Shown here piece by piece: positions 10,648 to 20,536 of a DNA stretch of 64,000 nt (its first letter is position 1; the number at the start of each line of letters is the position of its first letter). Where the stretch lies: the NCBI RefSeq assembly GCF_007830335.1, contig NZ_VLKU01000001.1, positions 1-64,000 of the forward strand, written 5' to 3'. Source of the DNA: Paracoccus sulfuroxidans (lineage in GTDB: Bacteria > Pseudomonadota > Alphaproteobacteria > Rhodobacterales > Rhodobacteraceae). Made by a program: the position numbers and the translations under genes. The notes beneath the pieces are model-generated. The model was not told where the DNA came from, ran no database searches, and saw only the letters and a program-made list of their open reading frames with translations.

Positions 10648-13572
10648 TCAGCGCAGGCTCAGGGCCTCATCGCAGCGGGCGCAGGTGCCCGGATGCTTAT
10701 GCTCGCCCACATCGGGCAGGATCTTCCAGCAGCGCTGGCATTTCTCGCCTTCGGCGGTCTCGAAGACCACGCCGACGCCCGGCACCTCGGCCAGACGGAA
10801 CGCTTCATTCGGGGCCGGATCGCCGGTCAGCACCAGATCCGAGGTGATGCAGACGGTGGCGAAATCGACCGATTGCAGCGCCGCCAGCACCGGGGCATCC
10901 TCGACATGGATCACCGGTGCCGCCTCCAGCGACGAGCCGATGACCTTGTCCGCCCGCTTCAGCTCCAGCGCCGCCGTGACCACGCGCCGCGCCCGGCGGA
11001 TCGCGTCCCATTTCTGAGCCAGAGGCTCGTTCAGCCAGGCGGCAGGCGTCACCGGGAAGTCGTGCAGATGCACGCTGTCATCCTCGCCCGGGAAGCGGCT
11101 CAGCCAGACGTCCTCCATGGTGAAGGGCAGGATCGGCGCGAGCCAGGTCACCAGACGCTGGAACAGGATGTCCAGCACTGTGCGCACCGAACGCCGCTCC
11201 AGCCCCGAAGGCGCGTCGCAGTAAAGCGCGTCCTTGCGGATGTCAAAATAGAAGGCCGACAGATCGGTGGTCGCGAACTGGAAAAGCGTCTGGAACACGC
11301 CCTGGAAGTCATAGGCGTCATAGCCCTTGCGCAATTGCTGATCCAGCTGCGCCAGACGGTGCAGCACCCATTGCTCCAGCTCGGGCATGTCCTTGGGCTC
11401 GACGCGCTCGGCCTCGGTGAACCCGTCGAGGTTCCCCAGCACGAAGCGCAGCGTGTTGCGCAGACGGCGATAGCTGTCGGCGGTGCCCTTCAGGATCTCT
11501 TTGCCGATGCGCAGATCGGCGGTGTAATCCGATTGGGCGACCCAAAGACGCAGGATATCCGCGCCATATTCCTTGATGACATCGGCGGGCGAGACGGTAT
11601 TTCCCAGCGATTTGGACATTTTCATGCCCTTCTCATCCAGGGTGAAGCCATGCGTCAGCACGCCGCGATAGGGCGCGCGGCCCCGCGTCGCACAGGCCTG
11701 CAACATCGAGGAATGGAACCAGCCGCGATGCTGGTCGGTGCCCTCAAGATACAGATCCGCAATCCCGTCGGGCGAGCCATCGGCCCGGTCACGGATCACG
11801 AAGGCATGGGTCGAGCCGGAGTCGAACCACACATCCAGCACGTCCATGACCTGAACGTAATCCTCGGGCGCGGCAACGCCCTCCAGCATGCGGGCCTTGA
11901 AGTCCTCGGCATACCAGGCATCGGCACCGTCCTTCTCGAAGGCGGCGATGATGCGGTCGTTGACGCGCTGGTCGCGCAGCAGGAAGTCCTCGGCATCGGG
12001 CTTGGCACCCTTGCGCACGAAGACGGTCAGCGGCACGCCCCAGGCGCGTTGACGCGAGAGCACCCAGTCGGGCCGGTGCTCGATCATCGAGAACAGACGG
12101 TTCCGCCCGGTCTGCGGCGTCCAGCGCACCAGCTTGTCGATCGAGGTCAGCGCACGGCTGCGGATCGTCGTGCCATATTCGTCCATGCCATCGCCCAGCA
12201 CCTTGTCGATGGCGGCGAACCACTGCGGCGTGTTGCGATAGATCAGCGGCGCTTTCGAGCGCCAGCTGTGCGGGTAGCTGTGCTTGATCTTGCCCTTGGC
12301 CAGAAGCCCGCCCGACCAGGCCAGCTGCTTCAGGACCGAGACATTGGCCGGGCCCTCGCCCCCTTCCGGGGTGATGATCGCCTGCCCGCCGAACAGCGGC
12401 AGATCGGGGCGATAGCTGCCGTCCGGCTCAACGTTATAGGTCATCGGCAGGCCGAACTTCAGACCCAGCTGATAGTCGTCATCGCCATGCGACGGCGCGG
12501 TATGGACAAAGCCCGTGCCCGCGTCATCGGTGACGTGATCGCCCGGCAGCAGCGGGACGTCATAATCCCATTCGCCATTGCCACCCTCGACGCCACGGAA
12601 CGGATGCGACAGCACCAGCCCCTCCATATCGGCGGCGGTGACATCGGCGAGGCGGGTAAAGCTTTCGACCTTCGCGGCCTTCATCACCGCCTCGGCCAGC
12701 GCATCGGCCACAACGATCAACTCACCCGCCTTGGCGGTCGCATTCTCGGCCACCTCGCCCAGCTCATAGAGCCCATAGGCGATCTCGGGGTGATAGGCGA
12801 CGGCGCGGTTCTGCGGGATGGTCCAGGGCGTCGTGGTCCAGATCACCACGCTCGCGGGCTTCTTCGTTGCAAAAATACCCTGCGACGTCTCCACCGGGAA
12901 TCGCACCCAGATCGTGTGGCTGGTGTGGTCGTGATATTCGACCTCGGCCTCGGCCAGCGCGGTCTTCTCGACCGGAGACCACATGACCGGCTTCGACCCC
13001 TGATAGAGGCTGCCGTTCATCAAAAGCTTCATGAACTCGGCCGCGATCACCGCCTCGGCGTGATAGTTCATCGTCAGGTACGGATCGTCCCATTTCCCGG
13101 TCACGCCCAGACGCTTGAACTCTTCACGCTGCGTCTCGACCCAGCCCTCGGCGAATTTGCGGCATTCCTGACGGAACTCGACGATATCGACATCGTCCTT
13201 GTTCTTCTGCTTCAGGCGGTATTGCTCTTCGATCTTCCATTCGATCGGCAGGCCGTGGCAGTCCCAGCCCGGCACATAGCGGGCGTCGCGGCCCATCATC
13301 TGCTGGCTGCGGGTGATGAAATCCTTCAGCACCTTATTCAGCGCATGCCCGATGTGCAGGTTGCCGTTCGCATAGGGAGGGCCGTCATGCAGGATGAAGG
13401 GCGAGCGGCCCTTCTCGCGGCGCAGGCGGTCATAGATGCCCAGACGCTCCCAGCGGGCCAGCCATTCGGGCTCGCGCTGCGGAAGGCCTGCGCGCATCGG
13501 AAAATCGGTTTCGGGAAGAAACACCGTGTCACGGTAATCGGGCGCGGCGGTGTCGGTCTTGGTGTCGCTCAT
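10648..13572 (-). CDS. ileS: isoleucyl-tRNA synthetase
   Basis: A 974-residue class I aminoacyl-tRNA synthetase charging tRNA-Ile. The HIGH motif is at 73-76 (NLHIGHALNK), the KMSKS loop reads KGMKMSKSLGN, and the C-terminal zinc site shows paired cysteines (CQRCW and CARC). The large editing (CP1) domain lies between them. Length and domain order match bacterial IleRS. It is a single gene, convergent with the upstream-facing terminator and divergent from the monooxygenase. The opposite strand is open throughout but is a codon-bias shadow. Confidence 0.98.
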   Translation of the reverse strand: MSDTKTDTAAPDYRDTVFLPETDFPMRAGLPQREPEWLARWERLGIYDRLRREKGRSPFILHDGPPYANGNLHIGHALNKVLKDFITRSQQMMGRDARYVPGWDCHGLPIEWKIEEQYRLKQKNKDDVDIVEFRQECRKFAEGWVETQREEFKRLGVTGKWDDPYLTMNYHAEAVIAAEFMKLLMNGSLYQGSKPVMWSPVEKTALAEAEVEYHDHTSHTIWVRFPVETSQGIFATKKPASVVIWTTTPWTIPQNRAVAYHPEIAYGLYELGEVAENATAKAGELIVVADALAEAVMKAAKVESFTRLADVTAADMEGLVLSHPFRGVEGGNGEWDYDVPLLPGDHVTDDAGTGFVHTAPSHGDDDYQLGLKFGLPMTYNVEPDGSYRPDLPLFGGQAIITPEGGEGPANVSVLKQLAWSGGLLAKGKIKHSYPHSWRSKAPLIYRNTPQWFAAIDKVLGDGMDEYGTTIRSRALTSIDKLVRWTPQTGRNRLFSMIEHRPDWVLSRQRAWGVPLTVFVRKGAKPDAEDFLLRDQRVNDRIIAAFEKDGADAWYAEDFKARMLEGVAAPEDYVQVMDVLDVWFDSGSTHAFVIRDRADGSPDGIADLYLEGTDQHRGWFHSSMLQACATRGRAPYRGVLTHGFTLDEKGMKMSKSLGNTVSPADVIKEYGADILRLWVAQSDYTADLRIGKEILKGTADSYRRLRNTLRFVLGNLDGFTEAERVEPKDMPELEQWVLHRLAQLDQQLRKGYDAYDFQGVFQTLFQFATTDLSAFYFDIRKDALYCDAPSGLERRSVRTVLDILFQRLVTWLAPILPFTMEDVWLSRFPGEDDSVHLHDFPVTPAAWLNEPLAQKWDAIRRARRVVTAALELKRADKVIGSSLEAAPVIHVEDAPVLAALQSVDFATVCITSDLVLTGDPAPNEAFRLAEVPGVGVVFETAEGEKCQRCWKILPDVGEHKHPGTCARCDEALSLR

Positions 13573-13788
13573 CAGGCGGGAATCCTTCGGTTGCAGGGCA
13601 GGCGCGCTTTACCCGACGGCGAGGATCCCCTGCGCCGCCGGGACACTAATTCGATGAATCCGGTCCATGCTGAACATGGTTGGGTTTATATGAACTCGGC
13701 CCCCGACCTGCAAGCGGTCTGGCCGGTATTGTCAGATGCGGTGCCGCGCACCCTTGCGAGCGCGCGCGCCATGCGGCAAGCGGTTCGC

Positions 13789-14967
13789 ATGGGACAGAAA
13801 ATCGCCATAGCCGGGGCCGGGATCGGCGGCCTTGCAACCGCCGTGCTGGCAGCGCGGGACGGGCATGAGGTCACGGTCTTCGACCAGTTCGACGCGCCCC
13901 GGCCGGTCGGCTCGGGTCTGGTCATCCAGCCGGTCGGGCTTGCGGTGCTGGATCTGATCGGCGCGGGTGCGAATGCCCGCGACTGGTCCAGCCCCATCCG
14001 CCGCATGCAGGGGCATGAGGCGCGGCGCGGGCGGGTGGCGCTGGATGTCTCTTACCCCAAGGACGCGCCCGGTCGCGGCATCCACCGCGCGAGCCTTTTC
14101 GAATCCCTCTGGCGGCAGGCCCGGGCCGAGGGCCTGACCGTCGTCACCTCGGCGCGGGTGACCTCAGCCCCGCAGGACGGTCGCTGCCGCCGGGTCCTCT
14201 TGGAGGACGGGCGTGATTTCGGCCCCTTCGACCTGATCATCGACGCCAGCGGTGCAGGCTCAGCCCTCTCGCCGCTCAGGTCGCGCCCGCTGCGCTTCGG
14301 CGCGGTCTGGGGCACCGTTCCCTGGCCCGAGCAGACCGCCTTCTGCCGCGAAAGGCTGCGGCAATGCTATCTGGGCGCCAACCACATGATCGGTATTCTG
14401 CCCATCGGGCAACGCCCGGACGACCCCCAGCCCATCGCCGCCGTCTTCTGGTCGCTGCCGCAGGACCGCATCGCCGAATGGCAGGTCGCGCCGGTTGAGG
14501 CGTGGAAGCGGCAGGCGGAACGCCTCTGGCCGCAGATGGCACCGTTCCTGCAGACGATCCGCACGACCGCTGATATGACGCCCGCGCGCTACAGCCACGG
14601 CACGCTGATCCGGCCGCACGCGCCCGGCCTTGTCCATCTGGGCGACGCCGCCCATCGCGCCAGCCCGCAACTGGGGCAGGGGGCGAATATGGCGCTTCTG
14701 GATGCCCTCGCGCTGGTCACCGCGCTTCGCAGTGGCCCCGAGGATGCGCTGGCCGATTTCGCCCACATCCGGCGCTGGCATGTCTGGATCTATCAGACGA
14801 TGAGCGCCTTCCTGACCCCGCTTTATCAATCCGACAGCCGCGTCCTGCCCTTGTTACGCGACCGCCTTCTCGCACCCGTCTCGGGCCTGCCGGTCGTGCG
14901 GGGCATGCTGACGCGCCTTGTCGCGGGCGACCTGATCCCGCCGCTCTCTGGTCTGCGCCTGCCTTAG
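13789..14967 (+). CDS. FAD-dependent monooxygenase (UbiH/salicylate hydroxylase-like)
   Basis: About 392 residues. The FAD-binding GAGIGG occurs at residues 8-13 and the second FAD motif, GLVHLGDAAHRASPQLGQGANMALLDA, lies near 280 (shown by GD and the Gly-rich turn). This pattern fits group A flavin hydroxylases that act on aromatic rings using NAD(P)H and O2. The start at 13789 was chosen because the Rossmann motif normally begins within a few residues of the N-terminus; upstream in-frame ATGs at 13690 and 13771 exist and none has a strong ribosome site. The substrate is unknown. A truncated haemoglobin follows 60 bases later. Confidence 0.85.
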   Translation: MGQKIAIAGAGIGGLATAVLAARDGHEVTVFDQFDAPRPVGSGLVIQPVGLAVLDLIGAGANARDWSSPIRRMQGHEARRGRVALDVSYPKDAPGRGIHRASLFESLWRQARAEGLTVVTSARVTSAPQDGRCRRVLLEDGRDFGPFDLIIDASGAGSALSPLRSRPLRFGAVWGTVPWPEQTAFCRERLRQCYLGANHMIGILPIGQRPDDPQPIAAVFWSLPQDRIAEWQVAPVEAWKRQAERLWPQMAPFLQTIRTTADMTPARYSHGTLIRPHAPGLVHLGDAAHRASPQLGQGANMALLDALALVTALRSGPEDALADFAHIRRWHVWIYQTMSAFLTPLYQSDSRVLPLLRDRLLAPVSGLPVVRGMLTRLVAGDLIPPLSGLRLP

Positions 14968-15006
14968 GGCAGGGCGCGGCAAGTCGCCGCCTTGCGGGCG
15001 CTGCCC
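14967..15006 (+). terminator. imperfect stem-loop after the monooxygenase
   Basis: GGGCAG pairs with CTGCCC and, inside, GCAAG pairs with CTTGC, separated by an unpaired internal loop. It begins in the stop codon of the monooxygenase and ends 22 bases before the haemoglobin start. There is no T-run, so attenuation or mRNA stabilisation is as likely as termination. Confidence 0.3.
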
Positions 15007-15027
15007 GGTCGCGCCATATCCATCGAC

Positions 15028-15429
15028 ATGAGCCTTTCGCGTTTCGATATCACGGCAGAAGAAATCGACCAGGTGGTCGCGGTCTTCTATTCCGCCGTCC
15101 GCCGGCACGAGGTGCTGGGCCCGGTCTTCGCCCGCCATGTCGACGACTGGCCCGCGCATGAGGAAAAGATCTGTCGCTTCTGGCGCAATGCGATCCTTTA
15201 TGAGCGCAATTATGACGGCAACCCGATGCGTACACATCTGGCGGCGGGCGATGTGAAAGCCGATCATTTCGCCCCTTGGCTGATGCTCTTTGACGAAACC
15301 CTGCGCCGGGTCCTGCAGCCCGAAACGGCGCGCGCATGGTCGGCCCTGGCCCATCGCATCGGCGCGGGCCTGCGCATGGGGGTCGAGGATATTCGCGCCC
15401 CCCGCAGCGGTCCGCCGATCTTGCGCTAG
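15028..15429 (+). CDS. group III truncated haemoglobin
   Basis: A 133-residue haem protein of the 2-on-2 globin fold. The start is the ATG at 15028. Typical group III features are FDITAEEIDQVVAVFY at the start, GPVFARHVDDWPAHEEKICRFW, NPMRTH and the proximal His80 in ADHFAPW. Such proteins bind O2 or NO and are linked to nitrosative or micro-oxic physiology, although precise roles vary. It follows an FAD monooxygenase and precedes a VOC protein on the same strand, 46 bases away. Confidence 0.88.
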   Translation: MSLSRFDITAEEIDQVVAVFYSAVRRHEVLGPVFARHVDDWPAHEEKICRFWRNAILYERNYDGNPMRTHLAAGDVKADHFAPWLMLFDETLRRVLQPETARAWSALAHRIGAGLRMGVEDIRAPRSGPPILR

Positions 15430-15475
15430 CACCCCTACGGGTGTAAACAAAACGGGAACAGTCCGGGAGGCCCTC

Positions 15476-15799
15476 ATGCAGATCGACTATCTGGAATTCT
15501 CCTCGCCCGAGCTTCAGAAGACGCAAGGCTTCTTTGCCAAAGCCTTCGGCTGGGACTTTGTCGACTACGGCCCCGAGTATCAGGAGATCTCGGGCGCGGG
15601 CCTGACCGGAGGCATTGCCGCAGGCCCCACGCGTGCACCGCTGGTCATCCTGAAAACCGATGATCTTGAGGCGGCGCTGGCCCGCGTCGAAGCGGCGGGC
15701 GGTCAGATCACCAAGCCCATCTTCGCCTTCCCCGGCGGACGCCGCTTCCAGTTCCTCGAGCCCGGCGGGACCGAAATGGCGGTCTGGTCCGAGGCCTAA
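15476..15799 (+). CDS. VOC (glyoxalase/bleomycin-resistance) family protein
   Basis: A 107-residue single-domain VOC protein. It opens with MQIDYLEFSSPELQKTQGFF, the usual first beta-alpha unit, and ends with RRFQFLEPGGTEMAVWSE, the last metal-ligand-type strand. A GGGAGG ribosome site precedes the ATG; the longer open frame upstream overlaps the haemoglobin gene and is not used. The activity is unknown; members range from lyases to binding proteins. Its 3' end overlaps the convergent TRIC gene by four bases. Confidence 0.8.
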   Translation: MQIDYLEFSSPELQKTQGFFAKAFGWDFVDYGPEYQEISGAGLTGGIAAGPTRAPLVILKTDDLEAALARVEAAGGQITKPIFAFPGGRRFQFLEPGGTEMAVWSEA

Positions 15800-16437
15800 A
15801 GCGGGTCGCGTGGCGGCCGGGGCTTATAGACCGGCAGCCGCCAGCCGCAGGTCATGCTGCCCGCCCTGAGCGCGATCACCACGGCCGAGCAGACGAGCAG
15901 GGCAATCGGACGGGCGACATCCAGTTGCAGCAAGATGACCGCCGCCAGCGCGCCCGCAAAGGCGGCGGTGATGTAAAGCTCGCCCTGCTTCAGGATCAGC
16001 GGCACCTCGTTACTGACCACGTCCCGCATCAGCCCGCCCATCGTGCCCGTGGTCATCCCCATCACCACGATGACCGTCGGGCTGACCTCCATGCTCAGCG
16101 CCACGCCCACCCCGGCGGGAACGGCCACTGCCAGCGCCATGGCATCCAGCCATAACAAGGCCTTGTAGCGGCTTTCCAGAAGATGCGCGGTGACAAAGAC
16201 CAGTACGGCCGAGCCCGCGGTCAGCAGGATCAGCTCGGGCCGGTCGACCCAGAAGACCGGCAGGCGCCCCAGCATCAGATCGCGCATGGTGCCGCCGCCG
16301 ATCCCGGTCAGCGTGGCAAAGAAGATGAAGCCGACCAGATCCAGCTGCCCCCGGCTCGCAACCAGCGCGCCGGTCAGCGCAAAGATGAAGACGCTGGCAT
16401 AGTCCAGAAACGAGACCAGAAGCCCGATCTGTGTCAT
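15796..16437 (-). CDS. TRIC (UPF0126/YadS-like) cation channel family membrane protein
   Basis: A 213-residue protein with about seven hydrophobic helices. Two similar halves carry the Gly-rich family signatures [13 protein letters not shown] near 45-57 and [15 protein letters not shown] near 130-144. Bacterial members form trimeric K+-permeable channels, although some were annotated as glycine transporters. The start overlaps the rnhA stop by four bases (ATGA), so it is co-translated with rnhA. Confidence 0.85.
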   Translation of the reverse strand: MTQIGLLVSFLDYASVFIFALTGALVASRGQLDLVGFIFFATLTGIGGGTMRDLMLGRLPVFWVDRPELILLTAGSAVLVFVTAHLLESRYKALLWLDAMALAVAVPAGVGVALSMEVSPTVIVVMGMTTGTMGGLMRDVVSNEVPLILKQGELYITAAFAGALAAVILLQLDVARPIALLVCSAVVIALRAGSMTCGWRLPVYKPRPPRDPL

Positions 16438-16898
16438 CCTGCCTTGGCCGGTTTGTAAGGTGCCATGCCGGCGCGGGCCAGCTCATCTGCGCGTTCGTTT
16501 TCGGGGTGGCCGGCATGGCCCTTGATCCATTCCCAGCGAACCTGATGGCGCGCCTGCGCGGCATCCAGACGCTGCCACAGATCGACATTCTTCACCGGCT
16601 TCTTGTCGGCGGTGCGCCAGCCGTTGCGCTTCCAGCCGTGCATCCATTGCGTGACGCCGTTCTTCACATAGGCGCTGTCGGTCGTCAGGGTCAGCGCGCT
16701 GGCGCGCGTCAGCACCTCCAGCGCCGAGATCGCCGCCATCAGCTCCATGCGGTTGTTGGTGGTGTCCGGCTCGCCGCCCGAAAGCTCGCGCTCCTTGACG
16801 ATGGTGTCGCCATCCATGGCGCGCATCAGCACGCCCCAGCCTCCGGGGCCGGGGTTGCCGCTGCAGGCGCCATCGGTCCAGGCGTGAAGTTCCGTCAT
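16434..16898 (-). CDS. rnhA: ribonuclease HI
   Basis: A 154-residue endonuclease that removes RNA from RNA-DNA hybrids. The four catalytic carboxylates are visible at Asp9 (AWTDGA), Glu52 (RMELMA), Asp74 (TDSAYV) and Asp138 (ERADELA), with the flexible His region GHAGHPEN near 127-134. Length is standard for bacterial RNase HI. It lies between LysE and TRIC genes on the same strand. Confidence 0.97.
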   Translation of the reverse strand: MTELHAWTDGACSGNPGPGGWGVLMRAMDGDTIVKERELSGGEPDTTNNRMELMAAISALEVLTRASALTLTTDSAYVKNGVTQWMHGWKRNGWRTADKKPVKNVDLWQRLDAAQARHQVRWEWIKGHAGHPENERADELARAGMAPYKPAKAG

Positions 16899-16911
16899 TC
16901 TTGCAATCCCG

Positions 16912-17514
16912 TCAGGCGCGCGCCAGCGCCAGTTTCAGCCCCAAGGCCCCGAATGAGGCCGCAAACGCCCGACGGATCCAGCGCATCGCCCGCGCCGATC
17001 CCAGCAGCGCATCGCGCCCGCTGGCCGCCAGGGCCGCATAGCCCAGAAAGGTCAGGAAGGTGACCAGCGAAAACACCGCGCCCAATTCGGCCATCAGCGG
17101 CAGGCCGGAACCGGCGGCCATGAATTGCGGCAGAAACGCCATGAAGAACAGCGGCAGCTTCGGGTTCAGGATGTTCAAAAGCACCCCGCGCCAGACGATC
17201 CGCCCCAGCGGCGCAGGTTCTGCGGGCGCGACCGACATGCTGCCCCGATCCTGCAACACCGCCCAGGCCATCCACAGCAGATAGGCCACGCCCATCAGCT
17301 TCACCGCCTGAAACAGAACCGCACTGGTGTGCAGCACCGCCGCCAGCCCGGCCATGGCGACGATCATGTGGAATATCGTGGCGATGGTGCAGCCGATGGC
17401 CGCCCAGAAGCCCGCCCGCATCCCGCCGCCCAGCGTCATCGAAAGCGTATAGACCACCCCGATCCCCGGAGAGACACAGACGATGAAGGCCGTCAGCAGA
17501 TAATCCCAGCTCAT
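16912..17514 (-). CDS. LysE family translocator
   Basis: A 200-residue inner-membrane protein with about six hydrophobic segments. The family start ([25 protein letters not shown]) and the [18 protein letters not shown] segment near 113-130 are diagnostic. LysE/RhtB members export amino acids or related small metabolites; the substrate here cannot be told. Its start overlaps the preceding GST gene stop by four bases. Confidence 0.88.
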   Translation of the reverse strand: MSWDYLLTAFIVCVSPGIGVVYTLSMTLGGGMRAGFWAAIGCTIATIFHMIVAMAGLAAVLHTSAVLFQAVKLMGVAYLLWMAWAVLQDRGSMSVAPAEPAPLGRIVWRGVLLNILNPKLPLFFMAFLPQFMAAGSGLPLMAELGAVFSLVTFLTFLGYAALAASGRDALLGSARAMRWIRRAFAASFGALGLKLALARA

Positions 17515-18116
17515 CCGTCCAACCCTTTATATCCGGGCAGGGCGGCAATGCGCCCCAGCCAGCGATTGACCCCGGGAAAACGCTGCATCTCGAAACCGCC
17601 GCGCGACCCCGCCGTATGGGTATAGGCGTAAAGCGTCAGATCGGCGAGCGTCAAGCTTTCCCCGACCAGCCAGTCATGGCGCGCCAGCCGGTCCTCCATG
17701 ATCTGCAACAGCGCATGCCCGCGCTCCAGCAACTCGGCCAGCCGCTCGGGCGTCGCCAGCGCGCGCCGCGCAGGATAGAACTGCAGCGCCCCCCGAACCG
17801 CGACGACCCCCTCATGCTGGTTCTGCTCCCAGAACATCCAGGCCAGCATCTCGGCGCGGGTAAACGCATCACACGGCACCAGTGCCGACCCTTCCCCCAG
17901 CCACATCAGGATCGCATTCGATTCCGGCAGCAAGCGCCCGTCATCCAGCTCCAGAACCGGAGCCTTGCCAAAGGGCAACCGCCCCTCCGCCCTGGCCTCC
18001 GCCAGCGCAACCGAGCTGTCCTCGACATCGACGATCTGGCACTCCCGCCCCAGCAGCGCCATGAGCAGCCGCACCTTGTAGCTGTTTCCGGATGAGGGCA
18101 TCGAATAAAGCTTCAC
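17511..18116 (-). CDS. glutathione S-transferase family protein
   Basis: With a GTG start at 18116 the protein has 201 residues and begins VKLYSMPSSGNSYKVRLLMA, the normal first strand and helix of a GST thioredoxin-like domain. GGAG lies 8 bases upstream of this GTG. An in-frame ATG at 18137 would add seven poorly conserved residues and has no ribosome site. The glutathione-binding PVLELDDGRLLPESNAI segment is near 52-68 and an all-helical C-terminal domain follows (SLTLADLTLYAYTHT). It is the first gene of a GST-LysE-rnhA-TRIC run. Confidence 0.87.
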   Translation of the reverse strand: MKLYSMPSSGNSYKVRLLMALLGRECQIVDVEDSSVALAEARAEGRLPFGKAPVLELDDGRLLPESNAILMWLGEGSALVPCDAFTRAEMLAWMFWEQNQHEGVVAVRGALQFYPARRALATPERLAELLERGHALLQIMEDRLARHDWLVGESLTLADLTLYAYTHTAGSRGGFEMQRFPGVNRWLGRIAALPGYKGLDG

Positions 18117-18140
18117 GGACGGGTCTCCATCTTTCATGTC

Positions 18141-18184
18141 GAAATATCCCGGGGGAGGCCCGCAGGGCCGGGGGCAGAGCCCCC
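18141..18184 (-). repeat. REP-like palindromic element, copy A
   Basis: Read on the minus strand it contains GGGGGC-TCT-GCCCCC, then GGCCC-TGC-GGGCC, and ends CCCCCGGGATATTT. A related element at 44528-44558 shares GGGGC-nCT-GCCCC followed by CCCCGGGRTATTTCG. It sits between ispH and the GST gene, directly upstream of the GST start region. Confidence 0.6.
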
Positions 18185-18207
18185 TCTCGCTCACCTCGGC
18201 AAAGCGA

Positions 18208-19158
18208 TCACGCCTCGCGCAGAACCCGCGGCACCTTGAATTCGACCCGCTCCAGCGCCGTCTCGACCAGCTCGACCGTCAGATCATAGCGCTGCCGGAA
18301 GGCGTCGACGACCTCATCGACCAGAACCTCGGGCGCGCTCGCCCCGGCGGTGACGCCGACCGCACGCGCACCCTCGATGGCGCGCCAGTCGATCTCATCG
18401 GCGCGCATGACAAGCTGCGAATAGGCACATCCGGCGGCACTTCCCACCTCGACCAGACGGCGCGAGTTCGAGCTGTTCGGTGCCCCGATCACCAGCAGCG
18501 CCTCGATCCGGTCGGCAATCGCCTTGACGGCCGCCTGCCGGTTCGTGGTGGCATAGCAGATGTCTTCCTTGGCCGGGCCGATGATGGCGGGAAAGCGCGC
18601 CTGAAGGGCCGCGACGATCTCGGCGGTGTCATCGACCGACAGCGTGGTCTGGGTGATGAAGGCAAGACGCGCGGGATCGCGCGGCACGACGCCCGCCACA
18701 TCCGCGACGGTCTCGACCAGCAGAACCTCGCCCTGCGGCAACTGTCCCATGGTGCCCAGAACCTCGGGGTGACCGGCATGGCCGATCATGACCATCTGCA
18801 GGCCCTCGGCATGGTGACGCTCGGCCTCGACATGGACCTTGCTGACCAGAGGGCAGGTCGCATCGACAAAGACCATGTCGCGGCGGCGCGCCTCGGCGGG
18901 GATCGCCTTCGGCACACCATGGGCCGAGAAGATCACCGGGCGGTCATCGGGGCATTCGTCCAGCTCCTCGACAAAGACCGCGCCCTTGTCGCGCAGCCCG
19001 TCGACGACGAATTTGTTGTGCACGATCTCGTGGCGCACATAGACCGGCGCGCCCCATTTCTGCAGCGCGAGTTCGACGATCTTGATGGCCCGGTCGACAC
19101 CGGCGCAAAAGCCGCGCGGGGCGGCCAGATAGAGGGTCAGGGGCGAAAGCGTGCTCAT
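18208..19158 (-). CDS. ispH: 4-hydroxy-3-methylbut-2-enyl diphosphate reductase
   Basis: A 316-residue 4Fe-4S enzyme making IPP and DMAPP, the last step of the MEP isoprenoid pathway. The three conserved iron-sulfur cysteines are Cys18 (PRGFCAGV), Cys102 ([11 protein letters not shown]) and Cys201 ([11 protein letters not shown]). The substrate-binding histidine regions ([15 protein letters not shown]) are present. It is encoded with its 3' end beside the REP-like element. Confidence 0.97.
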   Translation of the reverse strand: MSTLSPLTLYLAAPRGFCAGVDRAIKIVELALQKWGAPVYVRHEIVHNKFVVDGLRDKGAVFVEELDECPDDRPVIFSAHGVPKAIPAEARRRDMVFVDATCPLVSKVHVEAERHHAEGLQMVMIGHAGHPEVLGTMGQLPQGEVLLVETVADVAGVVPRDPARLAFITQTTLSVDDTAEIVAALQARFPAIIGPAKEDICYATTNRQAAVKAIADRIEALLVIGAPNSSNSRRLVEVGSAAGCAYSQLVMRADEIDWRAIEGARAVGVTAGASAPEVLVDEVVDAFRQRYDLTVELVETALERVEFKVPRVLREA

Positions 19159-19225
19159 GCCTCTGACCTACCCTTGGGCGTGGGCCACTGCAAGGCGGCG
19201 GGCTGATCCAAAGGACCGATCACGC

Positions 19226-19789
19226 TCATTTGCCCTCGAACGAGGTCAGCACATGGACATCCTGCCCCAGTTCTTCCAGCAGCGCGCGGCCCCCCAGATC
19301 CGGCAGGTCGATGACGAAGGCGCAGCCGATGACCTCGGCGCCCAGCCGCTCGCACAGCGAGATCCCGGCGGCAGCAGTCCCGCCCGTCGCCAGCAGGTCG
19401 TCGACGATCAGAACGCGATTGCCGGGCACCAGCGCGTCGTCATGGATCTCCATCACGCCCTCGCCATATTCCAGCTTGTAGGTCTGGCTGACGACAGCAC
19501 CGGGCAGCTTGCCCTTCTTGCGGATCGGCACGAAGCCCACGGACAGCTGATGCGCAATCGCGCCGCCCAGAATGAAGCCCCGCGCCTCAAGCCCCACGAC
19601 CTTGTCGATCGCAAGCCCGGCATAGGGGGCCAGCAACTGGTCGACCGCCATCCGGAACCCACGCGCATCGGCAAACAGCGTGGTCACATCGCGGAAGATG
19701 ATGCCCTCATGCGGGAAGTCATGGATCGTGCGGATATAGTCGCGGACGGTTCTGGTGTCGCGGGTGAAGCCGTTTCTGGCCGTGCTCAT
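19226..19789 (-). CDS. apt: adenine phosphoribosyltransferase
   Basis: A 187-residue purine-salvage enzyme converting adenine and PRPP to AMP. The PRPP loop [14 protein letters not shown] is at 126-139, and the N-terminal [18 protein letters not shown] segment is typical of Apt. The start at 19789 overlaps the flavin reductase stop by four bases; the longer open frame upstream reads through that gene out of frame and is discarded. Confidence 0.96.
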   Translation of the reverse strand: MSTARNGFTRDTRTVRDYIRTIHDFPHEGIIFRDVTTLFADARGFRMAVDQLLAPYAGLAIDKVVGLEARGFILGGAIAHQLSVGFVPIRKKGKLPGAVVSQTYKLEYGEGVMEIHDDALVPGNRVLIVDDLLATGGTAAAGISLCERLGAEVIGCAFVIDLPDLGGRALLEELGQDVHVLTSFEGK

Positions 19790-20382
19790 GGGCGTTCCAT
19801 TTCGAAGGTCGAGGTGGTGGTCGTGTAATCCTTGTAGCCCAGCCGCGAAAGCCATCCATTGGCGCGCAGGTCGAACCGGCCATCGACAATGCAATCCTCG
19901 CGCAGATGGATGCCGGTGACGACGCCAAGGACCATCCAGTTCGCATCGCCCGCCAGCCGCAGGATCCGCGTCATGCGGCATTCGAGCGATGCTGCCGCAT
20001 GGGCAACGCGGGGGCAGTCGATGGTCTCGCATTCGGCCGAGGCGATGCCGGCTGCCTCGAATTCGCTGACACCGGCAGGCAGGGCGGCCGAGCTTGCGTT
20101 CACCTGATCGCGCATCGCGCCATCGGCGATATTGACGCAGAAGACGCGCGATTCGGCGATCTGCGCCACGCTGTCCTTGGTCTGCGGGCGGTCGGGCTTT
20201 GACGAGGTCGAGGCGAACATGATCTGCGGCGGCACATAGGCCACGAGGTTGCAGAAGGAATAGGGCCCCAGATTGTCGCCAAGCGCACCGCGCGATGAAA
20301 TCCAGCCGATGGGTCGCGGCGCGACGATGGCGTTCAGCGGATTATGGGGCAGGCCGTGCCCTTCCTCGGGTCGATAGAACAT
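19786..20382 (-). CDS. flavin reductase-like (FMN-binding split barrel) protein
   Basis: A 198-residue protein of the flavin reductase/DIM6-NTAB family. The start [27 protein letters not shown] is characteristic, with APRPIGWIS as the flavin-binding strand, followed by [17 protein letters not shown] and FCVNIA. It probably binds FMN and may be an NAD(P)H:flavin oxidoreductase; no partner monooxygenase is adjacent. It overlaps apt by four bases and is transcribed first. Confidence 0.85.
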   Translation of the reverse strand: MFYRPEEGHGLPHNPLNAIVAPRPIGWISSRGALGDNLGPYSFCNLVAYVPPQIMFASTSSKPDRPQTKDSVAQIAESRVFCVNIADGAMRDQVNASSAALPAGVSEFEAAGIASAECETIDCPRVAHAAASLECRMTRILRLAGDANWMVLGVVTGIHLREDCIVDGRFDLRANGWLSRLGYKDYTTTTSTFEMERP

Positions 20383-20536
20383 GGGGATCTCGCGACGTTT
20401 GGGTCGCTTTGGTCTGCCTGTGCTTCTCGGTCACGTCAAGACGCAGCGATTTTATCGTCACATGGTCGTGCGGGATGTTTAATACCGTGCAACTGCATGT
20501 TATCGGGCAACGCTGCCCTCACACCGCGTTGGAGCC

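Noticed and set aside
10693-13788. Plus-strand open frame of over 1000 codons opposite ileS, continuous with the monooxygenase
   Set aside because: It is the antisense of a clear ileS; GC-rich codon bias keeps the frame open. Only the part from 13789 matches a protein family.
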